A stretch of DNA of 49,501 bases, taken from positions 1 to 49,501 of the forward strand of contig CAYOHP010000037.1 in assembly GCA_964403795.1 (NCBI GenBank), written 5' to 3'. Positions 27,476 to 36,195 of this stretch are shown here, piece after piece. Every line of letters begins with the position of its first letter. Positions within the stretch are counted from its first letter, which is position 1. Source of the DNA: CAYOHP01 sp964403795 [NCBI: uncultured bacterium] (lineage in GTDB: Bacteria > Muiribacteriota > UBA6191 > CAZXTJ01). A program made the translations under genes and the position numbers. The notes beneath the pieces were generated by a model that was given only the letters and a program-made list of their open reading frames with translations, was not told the origin of the DNA and searched no databases.

Positions 27476-28966
27476 GTGACCCGGACACGACACCGCCTCG
27501 ACGAGAGGGCCCTTCGCTTGGACACCCCGACCCGAGACCAGCTCCCGGTCCCCGCCGATCCCTACCGGAACCTGCCCGGCCCCTTCGAATGGCGGGGAAC
27601 CCTCTCCCGGGGTCCCTACCTGGCGTGGGGGATCGGGCTCGGGGTGCTGAAGCAGGGGCTCGACCGGCTGGTGGCGATCACTGTCTTCGGCAAGCACGTG
27701 ACCCCGCTCGCCTACATCCTGCCGGGCTCCGTCCTCTACACCTGGCCGACCCTCGACGACGTGGTGTTCGCCTCCACCATGCTCGCCCTGGCGATGCCCT
27801 TCGTGGCGGCCGGGGTGGCGCTGACCCTGCGCCGGTTGCGGGCTGCCGGCCTTCCCCCCTGGCTCTCGACCCTGTTCTTCGTGCCGGTGGTGAACCTGGT
27901 CTTCTTCGCGATCCTGGCCAGCCTTCCCGATCGCTCCGACCGGGCGCCGGCTCCGGTCCCCGGCTCCCGCCTCGACCGGCTGGTCCCGGCCGGTGCCTTC
28001 GGGAGTGCGGCCTTGGCCTGCGGGCTGACCGGGGTCCTCTCGGTCGGGATGACGTTGCTCTCGGTGCTGGTGTTCCGGCAGTACGGGGTGAGCCTGTTCG
28101 TGGCCTACCCGGTGTGTCTGGGATTCCTGGCGGCCTTCCTGCACGGGTGGCACCAGCCCCGGACCCTGGGGGCTTCGGTGGGGGTGGCGGTGACCGCCGC
28201 GGTGCTCTCGGGCTCGCTGCTCCTCGCCATGGCCATCGAAGGCGTGATGTGCCTGATGATGGCGGCGCCCATCGCGCTCCCGCTGGCGGCCCTGGGCGGA
28301 GTGCTCGGATGGGCGGTGCAGGCCGACGAGCGTCGCCGGCCCCGGGCCCTGCCCGCCACCACCGCGGCGCTCGCCCTGGTGTCCCCGCTGCTCATGGGGG
28401 CGGTGGCCCTGGTCCCTCCCGAGGCACCGCTGCTCGAGGTCGCCACCGCCCTCGAGATCGCCGCGCCGCCCGCCGCGGTCTGGAACCATGTGGTGTCGTT
28501 CTCGGAACTCCCTCCGCCCGACGACTGGGTGCTCCGGACCGGGATCTCCTACCCGATGCGGGCCCGAATCGAAGGCACCGGACCGGGTGCGATCCGCTAC
28601 TGCGAGTTCTCGACGGGCGCCTTCGTCGAGCCCATCGAGATCTGGGACGCGCCCCGACGACTCGAGTTCTCGGTGCGGGAATGCCCCATTCCCATGGTCG
28701 AGTGGTCGCCCTGGCCGGGGATCCAGCCACCCCATCTCGAAGAGTTCATGGTGAGCCGGCGGGGCCGCTTCGTGCTCCAGCCGCTCCCCGGGGGACGCAC
28801 CCGGCTCGAAGGCACCACCTGGTACCAGCACCACATGTGGCCGGTGGGCTACTGGTCGCTGTGGGCCGACTTCGTGCTGCACCGGATCCATCTCCGGGTA
28901 TTGCGTCACATCCGGGTCCTGGCGGAGACCCATGCTGGTGCTACCGTGGAGCCTCGGGAAGGCTGA
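27476..28966 (+). CDS. DUF805-like membrane domain fused to an SRPBCC domain
   Basis: 496 residues. The first 320 contain about eight hydrophobic helices and begin with the DUF805-like phrase FEWRGTLSRGPYLAWGIGL. The last 160 (LEVATALEIAAPPAAVWNHVVSF, FEPI-like GAFVEPIEIWDAPRRLEF and RTRLEGTTWYQHHMWP) match the START/SRPBCC polyketide-cyclase fold that holds hydrophobic ligands. Combined, it could be a membrane-associated lipid- or ligand-handling protein; no activity is assigned. The GTG at 27476 lacks a ribosome site; a TTG at 27518 with GAGAGGG upstream is an equally good start. Confidence 0.75.
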   Translation: MTRTRHRLDERALRLDTPTRDQLPVPADPYRNLPGPFEWRGTLSRGPYLAWGIGLGVLKQGLDRLVAITVFGKHVTPLAYILPGSVLYTWPTLDDVVFASTMLALAMPFVAAGVALTLRRLRAAGLPPWLSTLFFVPVVNLVFFAILASLPDRSDRAPAPVPGSRLDRLVPAGAFGSAALACGLTGVLSVGMTLLSVLVFRQYGVSLFVAYPVCLGFLAAFLHGWHQPRTLGASVGVAVTAAVLSGSLLLAMAIEGVMCLMMAAPIALPLAALGGVLGWAVQADERRRPRALPATTAALALVSPLLMGAVALVPPEAPLLEVATALEIAAPPAAVWNHVVSFSELPPPDDWVLRTGISYPMRARIEGTGPGAIRYCEFSTGAFVEPIEIWDAPRRLEFSVRECPIPMVEWSPWPGIQPPHLEEFMVSRRGRFVLQPLPGGRTRLEGTTWYQHHMWPVGYWSLWADFVLHRIHLRVLRHIRVLAETHAGATVEPREG

Positions 28967-29016
28967 GAGACTGTGAACCCGGTCTCCCAGCCCGGGACTC
29001 GGGGAAAGGAAGATCC

Positions 29017-30294
29017 ATGCGTCGGTCCCTGTCGTGGTGGTTGGTCGGCGGCGTCGGCCTGGCACTGGGGGCCGGCGGACTTCCCGCCGAGACCCGGATC
29101 GAGTGGCAGGAGACCGCCACCGAGCGGATCAAGATCAAGTACGAGGACGAGGTCGAGGTGGGGCGCTGGACCTTCCCCAAGAAGGGCGCCGCCACGCCCG
29201 CCGTCCCCAATCCCTTCGGGGCCTCGGGTGCCCCGGGCGGGGTGCCCAATCCCTTCGGGGCCAAGGCCGGTCCTCCCCCCGGGATGGCCGGCAAGCTGGG
29301 CGGGCCCAACCGGTGGCCGCCGGGGTTCGCCCCTCCGCTGCCGGGATCGGCCGGAGGCATGGGCGGGCCGGGCGGGACGGGCAGTGTGCCTTCGCCTTTC
29401 GGTCGCCCCGGGTTCGCACCCGGTGCGCCGGGCGGCGCCGGCGGGTTCCAGTTGACGCCTCCAGGCGGGCGTCCGGGCGCGGGGGGCCGGCCGCCTCCGA
29501 GCCGCGGCTTCAACCTCGACGAGGACGACGAGGACGACGGCGAGGGAATGGATGACGAGGCCGCCGAGGCCGAGGCCATGGAGGCCGCCCGCCAATTCCT
29601 GCTCCAGCAAGGGATCGATCCCGACTCGGTGATGGGGGGCGGCGCCCAGGGAGGGTTCGGCGGTGGCCGAGCGCCGGGAGGACGGACGCCGGGTGGATTC
29701 GGCGGACCGGCGATGCCCCCCGGGGGCTTCGGCGGACCTGCCTATCCCGGAGGCATGCAGGGTGGCTATGAGGGCATGGGCTCCTCCGCCCCTCCCGGTT
29801 TCGGCGGTGGCGGCGGCCACGGCTGGGGCGACGGCCAGCCGGGCGGGGCTCCCCAGGGCGCTCCCTCCTGGATGCAGCCCGGAGCCGGCGGTCCCCCTCC
29901 CCGTGGCGGTTTCCCGGGCGGCGGCTACCCCGGCATGGGCGGCGGTCAACCGGGAGCCGGCGGAGGTGCCGAGAACCAGCTGGTCGGCCGCTGGCGCCGA
30001 CAGTACGAGGGCAACTACGGAGTCTACGTGGAGGTCATCGCCATCCATCCCGGGGGCCGCTACGAGAAGTTCGAGGGCAGCGACATCTTCGTGCCCGGGA
30101 CCCAGCCCGGCCAGGGCGGCTACCAGCACGGCGGCGGCGGAGGCTCCTCCCAGGCCACCGAGCGGGGCAGCTTCCGGATCCTGGGGAACCAGATCCAGAT
30201 CCAGGGCGAGTCGGGCGAGTCCGGCACCGCCAGCTTCCAGATGGGCCAGGGCTTCGTGGTGATCGACGGCAAGCGCTACGACCGCATCCAGTAG
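29017..30294 (+). CDS. Secreted Gly/Pro-rich protein of unknown function
   Basis: 425 residues. A signal peptide (about 1-24) is followed by a short charged segment (RIKIKYEDEVEVGRWTFPKKG), a long low-complexity region with repeated GGFGGP, PNPFGA and PGG units, an acidic patch (DEDDEDDGEGMDDEAAEAEA, about 169-190), and a folded C-terminal domain of about 100 residues starting VGRWRRQYEGNYGVYVEVIAI. The domain reads like a small beta-sheet lipocalin-type fold, by impression only. A GGGGAAAGGAAG ribosome site precedes the ATG. I do not recognise the family. Confidence 0.75.
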   Translation: MRRSLSWWLVGGVGLALGAGGLPAETRIEWQETATERIKIKYEDEVEVGRWTFPKKGAATPAVPNPFGASGAPGGVPNPFGAKAGPPPGMAGKLGGPNRWPPGFAPPLPGSAGGMGGPGGTGSVPSPFGRPGFAPGAPGGAGGFQLTPPGGRPGAGGRPPPSRGFNLDEDDEDDGEGMDDEAAEAEAMEAARQFLLQQGIDPDSVMGGGAQGGFGGGRAPGGRTPGGFGGPAMPPGGFGGPAYPGGMQGGYEGMGSSAPPGFGGGGGHGWGDGQPGGAPQGAPSWMQPGAGGPPPRGGFPGGGYPGMGGGQPGAGGGAENQLVGRWRRQYEGNYGVYVEVIAIHPGGRYEKFEGSDIFVPGTQPGQGGYQHGGGGGSSQATERGSFRILGNQIQIQGESGESGTASFQMGQGFVVIDGKRYDRIQ

Positions 30295-30368
30295 GACCCG
30301 GTCGCCAGAGGAAGGTCGACCGCCGCGCCCCCGAACGGCGCCGTGACGACCCACGCAGCGAACCCCGC

Positions 30369-30397
30369 TTGACAGTGAACACGCGTTCCCGGATCCT
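30369..30397 (+). promoter_or_regulatory. SOS-type promoter of imuA
   Basis: TTGACA (-35), 17 bp, GATCCT (-10). The palindrome GAACACGCGTTC (30377-30388, GAAC-N4-GTTC form) occupies the spacer, where a LexA-like repressor would block transcription. The same design precedes imuB. Confidence 0.8.
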
Positions 30398-30459
30398 TCC
30401 ATGGTGACCGGGGTGCCCGCGCCTGCCATGGCATGGGTTCCCCGTGGCGGACCCTCCCC

Positions 30460-31236
30460 ATGGATCCCCTCGATCGCGTCGTCGACGGCCTCCGCCGGAA
30501 GCTCGGCGAGACGGGCCTGGCCCGTCTCGAACCGGGGCTGCGCCGCCTGGCGGCGAGCACCCGGCTCGGGCGCGCCCCCGAACCCGACGCCATCGGCCGG
30601 CTCCCGAGCGGGATCCCGGACCTCGACCGGGTGCTATGCGGCGGCTACCCCCGGGGCGCGCTCGCCGAGCTCTCTGGACCCCTGGGCGCCGGCCTCACCA
30701 GCCTGGTCGCCACTGCCGCCGCGGCCGCCACCCGCGCCGGCGGCCTGGTGGCCTGGATCGACCCCGGCTTCAGCTTCGACCCGGTCTCGGCCAGCCTCGA
30801 CGGGGCGCTCCTGGAGCGCATCCTGTGGATCCGGCCGGCCCACGCCCGCCAGGCCCTGGAGGTCGCCGACCTGTTGCTCGAGGGCGGCGGCTTCGAGCTG
30901 GTGGCCCTGGACCTGGCGCTGGAGGCTCCCGGAACCGGCCCCCGACGACCAGCCCCCATCCCCGTCTCGGTCTGGCCCCGCCTGGCCAGCCGCCTCGAGG
31001 GCCGGACGACCGCCCTGCTGGTGACCACCCCGACCCCGCTGGCCGGTCCCCAGGCCGCCCTCACCCTGGAGCTGGCGCCCGGCCCCTGCCGGCTCCGTCC
31101 GCGCTCCACCCTGCTCGAAACCCGTACCACCAGGGTCCGGGTGGTCCGCCATCGCGGCGGCAGCCCCGGGGCGACCCTCGACCTCACGCTCCCGGTCCGC
31201 TTCCTGCCGGCCCCCGACGAAGCCGCGAGCCCCTGA
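30460..31236 (+). CDS. imuA: ImuA-like RecA-fold accessory protein for damage-induced mutagenesis
   Basis: 258 residues. PSGIPDLDRVLCGGYPRGALAELSGP is the typical RecA/ImuA opening, with alternating strands after it (LVAWIDPGFSFDP, FELVALDLALEA and TTALLVTTPTP). The P-loop reads GPLGAGLT (73-80), with Leu in place of the catalytic Lys, so ATP hydrolysis is doubtful, as in some ImuA relatives. ImuA works with ImuB and DnaE2 in translesion synthesis. The SOS box upstream and the matching one before imuB at 44873 support the name. No dnaE2 is in the window. ATG 30460 is chosen by protein fit; 30433 is an alternative. Confidence 0.78.
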   Translation: MDPLDRVVDGLRRKLGETGLARLEPGLRRLAASTRLGRAPEPDAIGRLPSGIPDLDRVLCGGYPRGALAELSGPLGAGLTSLVATAAAAATRAGGLVAWIDPGFSFDPVSASLDGALLERILWIRPAHARQALEVADLLLEGGGFELVALDLALEAPGTGPRRPAPIPVSVWPRLASRLEGRTTALLVTTPTPLAGPQAALTLELAPGPCRLRPRSTLLETRTTRVRVVRHRGGSPGATLDLTLPVRFLPAPDEAASP

Positions 31237-31265
31237 AGTCGAGCCTCAGGTCCGCGACTCTCCCC

Positions 31266-31895
31266 TCACGCGTCCAATCGGTAGGCGGTCTCCAGCCACT
31301 TGCGCGCCTCGCGATCGAGGTCGGCCGGCTTCGCCAACGCGATCCGGTGGGTGATCCGGTCCTTCCTGGCCGCGCCCCCGGTGTCGATCAGGCGGGCCGG
31401 GATCTTCCGGTCCGCGCCCCCGAGCGCCAGCCCCAGATCGACCCGGGCCCGGGTGGTGGCCTTCACCTGGGCGAACACGTGCCGACGGTAGAGCGGCACG
31501 ATGGTCGTCCCGGGGCAGACCCGCACGTCCCATCCCAGGCCCCGGGCGCACTCGAGCACCGCTTCGAGGACGGGCAGCAGCCCCGCCTTCGGGCCCGCGA
31601 ACTGGGCCTCGACGTAGCCCGAGGCCGCCGCCAGGTAGGCGTCCGGGTCGATCCGGACCTCGCCTCCCGGCTGGGCGATCTCGGCGATCAGGACCGCGGT
31701 CCCGGTGCCCAGACCGTGCTCGCGCTTCAGCCAGGCGGCGGCTTCCTTGGGACCCCGAGTCCCACTCGCCGCCAGGGCCGCCAGCCACTCCGCGAGGCTA
31801 CGCCCGGTCTTCGCCGGGAGGTTGGCGACCATCGCCCGGCCGTGGTCGACCGAGGGATGGACGTCGTAACCAGCCCTGGGCCGCGGGGACCCCAC
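31266..31895 (-). CDS. DUF4287/DUF5655 domain protein
   Basis: 209 residues. The N-terminal segment MVANLPAKTGRSLAEWLAALAASG with WLKREHGLGTGTA matches DUF4287, and VCPGTTIVPLYRRHVFAQVKATTRARVDLGLALG matches DUF5655. Proteins with this pair are widespread and uncharacterised; nucleic-acid-related roles have been guessed. The GTG at 31895 has an AGAGG site and follows the next upstream gene after 6 bp, so the two form a unit. A later ATG at 31832 begins exactly at the domain and is an alternative. Confidence 0.75.
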   Translation of the reverse strand: MGSPRPRAGYDVHPSVDHGRAMVANLPAKTGRSLAEWLAALAASGTRGPKEAAAWLKREHGLGTGTAVLIAEIAQPGGEVRIDPDAYLAAASGYVEAQFAGPKAGLLPVLEAVLECARGLGWDVRVCPGTTIVPLYRRHVFAQVKATTRARVDLGLALGGADRKIPARLIDTGGAARKDRITHRIALAKPADLDREARKWLETAYRLDA

Positions 31896-31901
31896 GGCCT
31901 C

Positions 31902-32792
31902 TCAGACCCCGGTGGCCAGCAGCATCATCTCGAAGGCGGTGCGCAGCACCTGGTTGGCCTGGGCGTCGTCATCCATGGCCGCCGAGACGTGCAGGGCGGT
32001 CCGCAGCCGGGCCCGGTCCACGTCGGGCATGTGGTCGCTGTCGGCGCCGGCCGAGGCGAAGCGCACCATGGTCTGGCGGGCCAGGCCCACCGGGGTGTTC
32101 TCGCCCGAGGCGGCCAGACCGGTCTTCAGGTAGACCGAGCGGCCGTCCTCCGCCTCGTGCACCACCAGGGCGGCGGCGCCCCGGGTCACGACCTGGAAGG
32201 CCACCGCCGGCTCGCAGCTGGTGGCGCAGCCCTCGAGGTTGGCGAGCGCCAGCCCGTGCAGGGGCGAGGGCAGCACGCCGGTCCGCTCGGAGAGGTCGGA
32301 GAGCCCGCCCCGCAGCACCAGCAGCCGCTCCGCATAGGTCATGTTGGGGAGGTGGGCCCGCTGGTTGCAGGCCCGCACCAGCCGGGCGAAGAGCTCGGGA
32401 CCGGCCCCGGCCCAGGGATCGGGAGCGCCCAGGATCGCCATGTAGGACCAGGTGAGCACCGACTTCATGCGGTGGGGGTTCTCGAGGTCGGCAGCCCCGC
32501 GGGAGGCCCCGCCCAGCAGCGCCGCATAGCCCTCGGGCATATCGGGGAAGGCCGCCAGGGTGGCCTGGGTGGCACCCAGGAGGAAGGGCCCGCCCTCGCC
32601 CGGAGGCAGGTTCATGGAGGTCTGGAGATCGGCCGCCAGCCGCTCCAGGAGCGCCGGGTCGCCGGCCGAGAGGCCGTGGAGGGTGCGGAACGCCGCCACC
32701 CGGGAAGCCTCGGCACCGGCCTGTGCGGCCACCACCGAGACGAGCATCAGGACGCCGCCCGCGACCACGCGGGCCACACTGCGAAGGCTCAT
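31902..32792 (-). CDS. Secreted protein of unknown function
   Basis: 296 residues with a signal peptide (about 1-26, cleavage near AQA-G) and otherwise helical, soluble sequence. Four Cys are present (CNQ, EGC and ATSC region). It does not match a family I know. It is followed closely by the DUF4287/DUF5655 gene. It could be a periplasmic helical-repeat protein, but that is only an impression. Confidence 0.7.
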   Translation of the reverse strand: MSLRSVARVVAGGVLMLVSVVAAQAGAEASRVAAFRTLHGLSAGDPALLERLAADLQTSMNLPPGEGGPFLLGATQATLAAFPDMPEGYAALLGGASRGAADLENPHRMKSVLTWSYMAILGAPDPWAGAGPELFARLVRACNQRAHLPNMTYAERLLVLRGGLSDLSERTGVLPSPLHGLALANLEGCATSCEPAVAFQVVTRGAAALVVHEAEDGRSVYLKTGLAASGENTPVGLARQTMVRFASAGADSDHMPDVDRARLRTALHVSAAMDDDAQANQVLRTAFEMMLLATGV

Positions 32793-33047
32793 GGGACCGA
32801 CACCTCTCCCCTGGACCGGCAGGCCACCGGGGCCGTATTCGGCTCCCGCGGAGGCGGCCTGTCGGCTCGGATCACCCCTGTACGGGCCGGGAAGCTAGCA
32901 CGCCCCCCCCACCCCGGACCACCCACCGCGAGTCCTCACGATCGCGTCCCCCATGAATGCGGCTACCCGGTCCTCCAGGCCCGAGACCGAGGGGTGACGC
33001 CGATCGAGGACCCCGAGGTCCTGACAGCCGAGACCGGGTGGCCTTTC

Positions 33048-34283
33048 CTACTTGAGGGCCAGGATGCCGACGATCATGATCACGAGCACCGCCAGGATGA
33101 CGATCCCCACCGAGGTCGGGATCTCGTAGCGATGCTCCTCGTCCTTGATCGGCTTCAGCAGGTAGCTCTCCAGGCTCTTCAGGATCCGGTCGAAGTCGCC
33201 CGCCAAGGCCGTCTCGAAGATGCTGATCCGTCGCCCCTCCGCCAGCATCAGGTGGAGCACCCGCACCGATTCGCTCCGGTCCTTCATGGCCTTCGACACC
33301 GAGATTCCCACGATGTCCTTCCGGGCGATCCGGGTCTCCTCCCCGCCCCCGCCGAAGGCCGCCGGCAGCACCACCCCCGCGGCGCTCACCACCAGCGCGG
33401 CATCGGCCGAGAGCAGGCTCGCCTCGTAGGCCCGCCGCAGGAGCCAGTACACGGCGAACCCGAATCCGATCGCCATCCCGAACCCGTCGTTCGCCGCCTT
33501 CCCGTCCCTCCCGCTCCCCAGACCCAGGAGCCAGACCAGCCCGAAGCATGCCGCGAACCCGGCGAACCGGATCGCCGCCAACGGCCCCGGAGGCAGCGGG
33601 ATCCCCCCGGGGCTGATCGGGAACCGCTCCGATCCCTGCTTGTCCCCGGCCATCCGGACGGGAGCCGGCATCGGCGCCCGCGACGGTCTCTCCTCCACGA
33701 CCGGAGGCTTCGGCTTCTCCCTCTCGACTGGGGGGGAAGGCCGGGACGCGAGCCCCGAGATCGAGGGGATCTCCCCCGGCATCGCACCCGGTCCCTGGGT
33801 GGCCGAGGTGGAAGGGTCCTCCGGTCCCAGGTCTCCCACCAGGTCGTCGAGCAGCACCTCGGTGGTGGGCGGCGCCTCCTCCACGCAGGTCGCCTCGCGG
33901 TACCCGGGACTCGTCACCTTCTCGACCAGCTGCTCGTGGGTGTGCTCCGAGATCCGGAACATCCTGCGGAGCGCCCCGAGCATCTTCGCCTCGAGCGGAT
34001 CCTCGGCCCCATCGGACCAGGCGAAGAACACCACCCGTTCGTAGAGGAGGAGGGGCGCCAGCCTCCGGGGCGTGCCGAGTTCCTTGGCCTTGAAACGCTC
34101 CAGGGCCCGGACCGCGATCCGACGGCTGCTGTCGGAGGGGATCTTCAGGTAGCGCGCCAGGTCGGCGAGGATGCGCTGCTCGAACGGCTCGACCTTGCCG
34201 TCCTTGTAGACCTCCTCGGCGACGAGCTGGAACAGCCCCTTGGGCCCGAGGCGGTCGCCGGCCTGGTATCGATCCCGGGTCAC
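33048..34283 (-). CDS. TerB-like domain protein with C-terminal membrane anchor
   Basis: 411 residues. Residues 1-130 (GPKGLFQLVAEEVYKDGKVEPFEQRILADLARYLKI and a matching second half) resemble TerB-like helical domains (DGKV...E motif). A Pro-rich linker (about 130-235) follows, then two hydrophobic helices, a PH-like cytoplasmic segment (ARKDIVGISVSKAMKD) and a final anchor helix (about 390-410). Such proteins occur in membrane-stress systems, but no tellurium-resistance genes are nearby. The start is a GTG at 34283 with a weak CGGCGG site. Confidence 0.65.
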   Translation of the reverse strand: MTRDRYQAGDRLGPKGLFQLVAEEVYKDGKVEPFEQRILADLARYLKIPSDSSRRIAVRALERFKAKELGTPRRLAPLLLYERVVFFAWSDGAEDPLEAKMLGALRRMFRISEHTHEQLVEKVTSPGYREATCVEEAPPTTEVLLDDLVGDLGPEDPSTSATQGPGAMPGEIPSISGLASRPSPPVEREKPKPPVVEERPSRAPMPAPVRMAGDKQGSERFPISPGGIPLPPGPLAAIRFAGFAACFGLVWLLGLGSGRDGKAANDGFGMAIGFGFAVYWLLRRAYEASLLSADAALVVSAAGVVLPAAFGGGGEETRIARKDIVGISVSKAMKDRSESVRVLHLMLAEGRRISIFETALAGDFDRILKSLESYLLKPIKDEEHRYEIPTSVGIVILAVLVIMIVGILALK

Positions 34284-34320
34284 GCCGCCGAGCGTAGCCC
34301 AGGCCCGGGCCGGACCCGGG

Positions 34321-35337
34321 TCATCGGGTCGGCGGCGGCAGGCGGGCGGGAGGATCCACGCCGTCGGGAAACGGGACGGCCCAATCCACGGGTACGAGCG
34401 CCGGCCGGAGCCCCGTGCCGATCACCAGGTGATCCAGGCTCTTGGACCGTTTGGCCGGGTGGGCGTCGTACCGGTCCAGCTCGGCACCGGTCGACTGCTC
34501 GCTGCCTTCGTACCCGCCTTTCATGGTCCGCCAGCGGGAGCCGGGCTCCAGCCAGGCCCGTCCTCCCTGATGGGGAGGTGCGTCCCCGGGACGGAAGTTG
34601 TCCGCCATCCACTCGTTGGCATTGCCCACCACGTCGAAGAGCCCAAAGTCGTTCGGCGCCCCCTGTCCGACCGGGCGCGGATCGCCCCGGCGCGGATTCC
34701 ATGCCTTGACCCCGGCCAGCGCGAACATCCGCTCCCGGGGGAGGACCCCCGGTCCGCCGGCCCGGGCCGCGTACTCCCACTGCGCCTCGCTCGGGAGGGT
34801 CACGACCCAGCCTTCCCCGATCTCCCCATTGCGACGGGCGACCTCGGTGACCCGCCGGCAGAACTCCATGGCCTGGTACCAGTCCGTGATCACCGGGCTC
34901 CGGCCATCGGGGGGCGACCTCCCGATCCCGCTCGACGGATACGCCGCGGGCAGACCCTCCATGACCTTCAGATAGGCGTCGACCGTGACCTTGGTGACGG
35001 CCATCCAGAAGCCGTCCCGGAACTCGACCGGGAACTCCGGTTCCCAGGTCCAGCGCCTCACCCGCTCCTGGTGGGCGTTGAGTTCGGCGCGATTGGCGAG
35101 GCGCATGTCCCCCATCAGGATCTTCCCCGGAGGGATCCAGGCGAACTCGAGCCCGCCGACCTGTCGCGGCTGCCCCGCCGTGGCCGTAGGAGGAGCGACT
35201 CCCTCGACCGCCTGATGTCGACTCCGGTCCCGCAGCCAGCCCTCCGGCTCACTCGCGGCCGGAGGACCAGCGCTCCCGGTCGCGACCAGACCCGCCAGTC
35301 CCAGCATCGCCAGCCCCGCCGTCCTGCCCCGTTCCAT
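34321..35337 (-). CDS. Exported formylglycine-generating-enzyme-like protein without the catalytic Cys
   Basis: 338 residues with a signal peptide (about 1-23). The fold markers FAWIPPGKILMGD, MAVTKVTVDAYLKV, WYQAMEFCRRV, LPSEAQWEYAARAG and FDVVGNANEWMADN are those of the FGE-sulfatase domain. The active-site Cys positions that follow the Arg-rich C-terminal part in true enzymes are not present; the single Cys visible lies in the AMEFCRR helix. It therefore is probably a binding or structural member, not a sulfatase activator. No sulfatase is nearby. Confidence 0.8.
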   Translation of the reverse strand: MERGRTAGLAMLGLAGLVATGSAGPPAASEPEGWLRDRSRHQAVEGVAPPTATAGQPRQVGGLEFAWIPPGKILMGDMRLANRAELNAHQERVRRWTWEPEFPVEFRDGFWMAVTKVTVDAYLKVMEGLPAAYPSSGIGRSPPDGRSPVITDWYQAMEFCRRVTEVARRNGEIGEGWVVTLPSEAQWEYAARAGGPGVLPRERMFALAGVKAWNPRRGDPRPVGQGAPNDFGLFDVVGNANEWMADNFRPGDAPPHQGGRAWLEPGSRWRTMKGGYEGSEQSTGAELDRYDAHPAKRSKSLDHLVIGTGLRPALVPVDWAVPFPDGVDPPARLPPPTR

Positions 35338-35412
35338 GGATCCCGCCCTCTCCGCCCTCGCCAGTGTAGGCCTGCGTCCGCAGCCCCAGTCGCGGAAGCT
35401 CCCCCCAAGGTT

Positions 35413-36195
35413 TCAGCCCCTCCGCCCCTCCACGTACTCCCGGGTCACGGCCTGGCGCGGTGTTTCGAAGACCTCCTTCACGCTCCCGACCTCCACCAGA
35501 CGCCCGGCCCCGTCCTGCCACCAGAGCACCGCAACCCGGTCGGCGAGCCGCCGCGCCTGGGCCAGGTTGTGGGTGACGAGCACCACCGTATACCGCCCCC
35601 GTAGCCGTCCGATGGTCTCCTCGACCACACCCGCCGAAAGCACGTCGAGGGATGCGGTAGGTTCGTCCAGCAGCAGCACTTCGGGTTCCAGCACCAGAGC
35701 CCGGGCCAGGCAGAGCCGCTGCTTCTGCCCACCCGAGAGCCGACCGGCCGGCTCTTCCAGGCGTCCTTCCACCTCCCGGGCCAGTCCGACCTCCTCCAGG
35801 GCCTTCCGGATCCGCCGGTCCCGCTCGCCGGCATCGGCCACCCCCCTCTCCTCCAGCGGCAGCTCCAGGTTCCTCCGGATCGAGAGTGCGAACACATGCG
35901 GCACCTGGAAGACCATGCCCACCCGGCGACGAAGCGCCAGCAGGTCGATCCCCTCGCCGAGGATCCCGACCTCCCCGATCTCGACCCGACCCGTCACGAC
36001 CGTCCCCGCCACCAGGTCGACCAGCCGGTTCAGGCAGCGCAGCAGGCTCGACTTCCCGCTCCCCGAGGGTCCCACCAGGGCCGTGATGCTCCCCGACGGG
36101 ATCTCCAGCGACACATCCTCGAAGGCCAAACGCTCCCGGTAACGCAGACTCAGGTGGGCGATCCTCACCGGGGGGGGAGTCCGCTCGCCGCTCAT
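35413..36195 (-). CDS. pstB: Phosphate ABC transporter ATPase PstB-like
   Basis: 260 residues: Walker A GPSGSGKSS (42-50), signature LSGGQKQR, Walker B VLLLDEPTASLD and the switch VTHN. SLLRCLNRL and the position after pstA fit PstB. It powers phosphate import. Its ATG overlaps the pstA stop as ATGA. No phoU follows; the next gene is unrelated. Confidence 0.87.
   Translation of the reverse strand: MSGERTPPPVRIAHLSLRYRERLAFEDVSLEIPSGSITALVGPSGSGKSSLLRCLNRLVDLVAGTVVTGRVEIGEVGILGEGIDLLALRRRVGMVFQVPHVFALSIRRNLELPLEERGVADAGERDRRIRKALEEVGLAREVEGRLEEPAGRLSGGQKQRLCLARALVLEPEVLLLDEPTASLDVLSAGVVEETIGRLRGRYTVVLVTHNLAQARRLADRVAVLWWQDGAGRLVEVGSVKEVFETPRQAVTREYVEGRRG

Noticed and set aside
30444-34709. 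Open frame of 1421 codons on the plus strand
   Set aside because: It spans imuA in another frame and crosses the opposite strand of four real genes; composition is low-complexity and no domain is seen.
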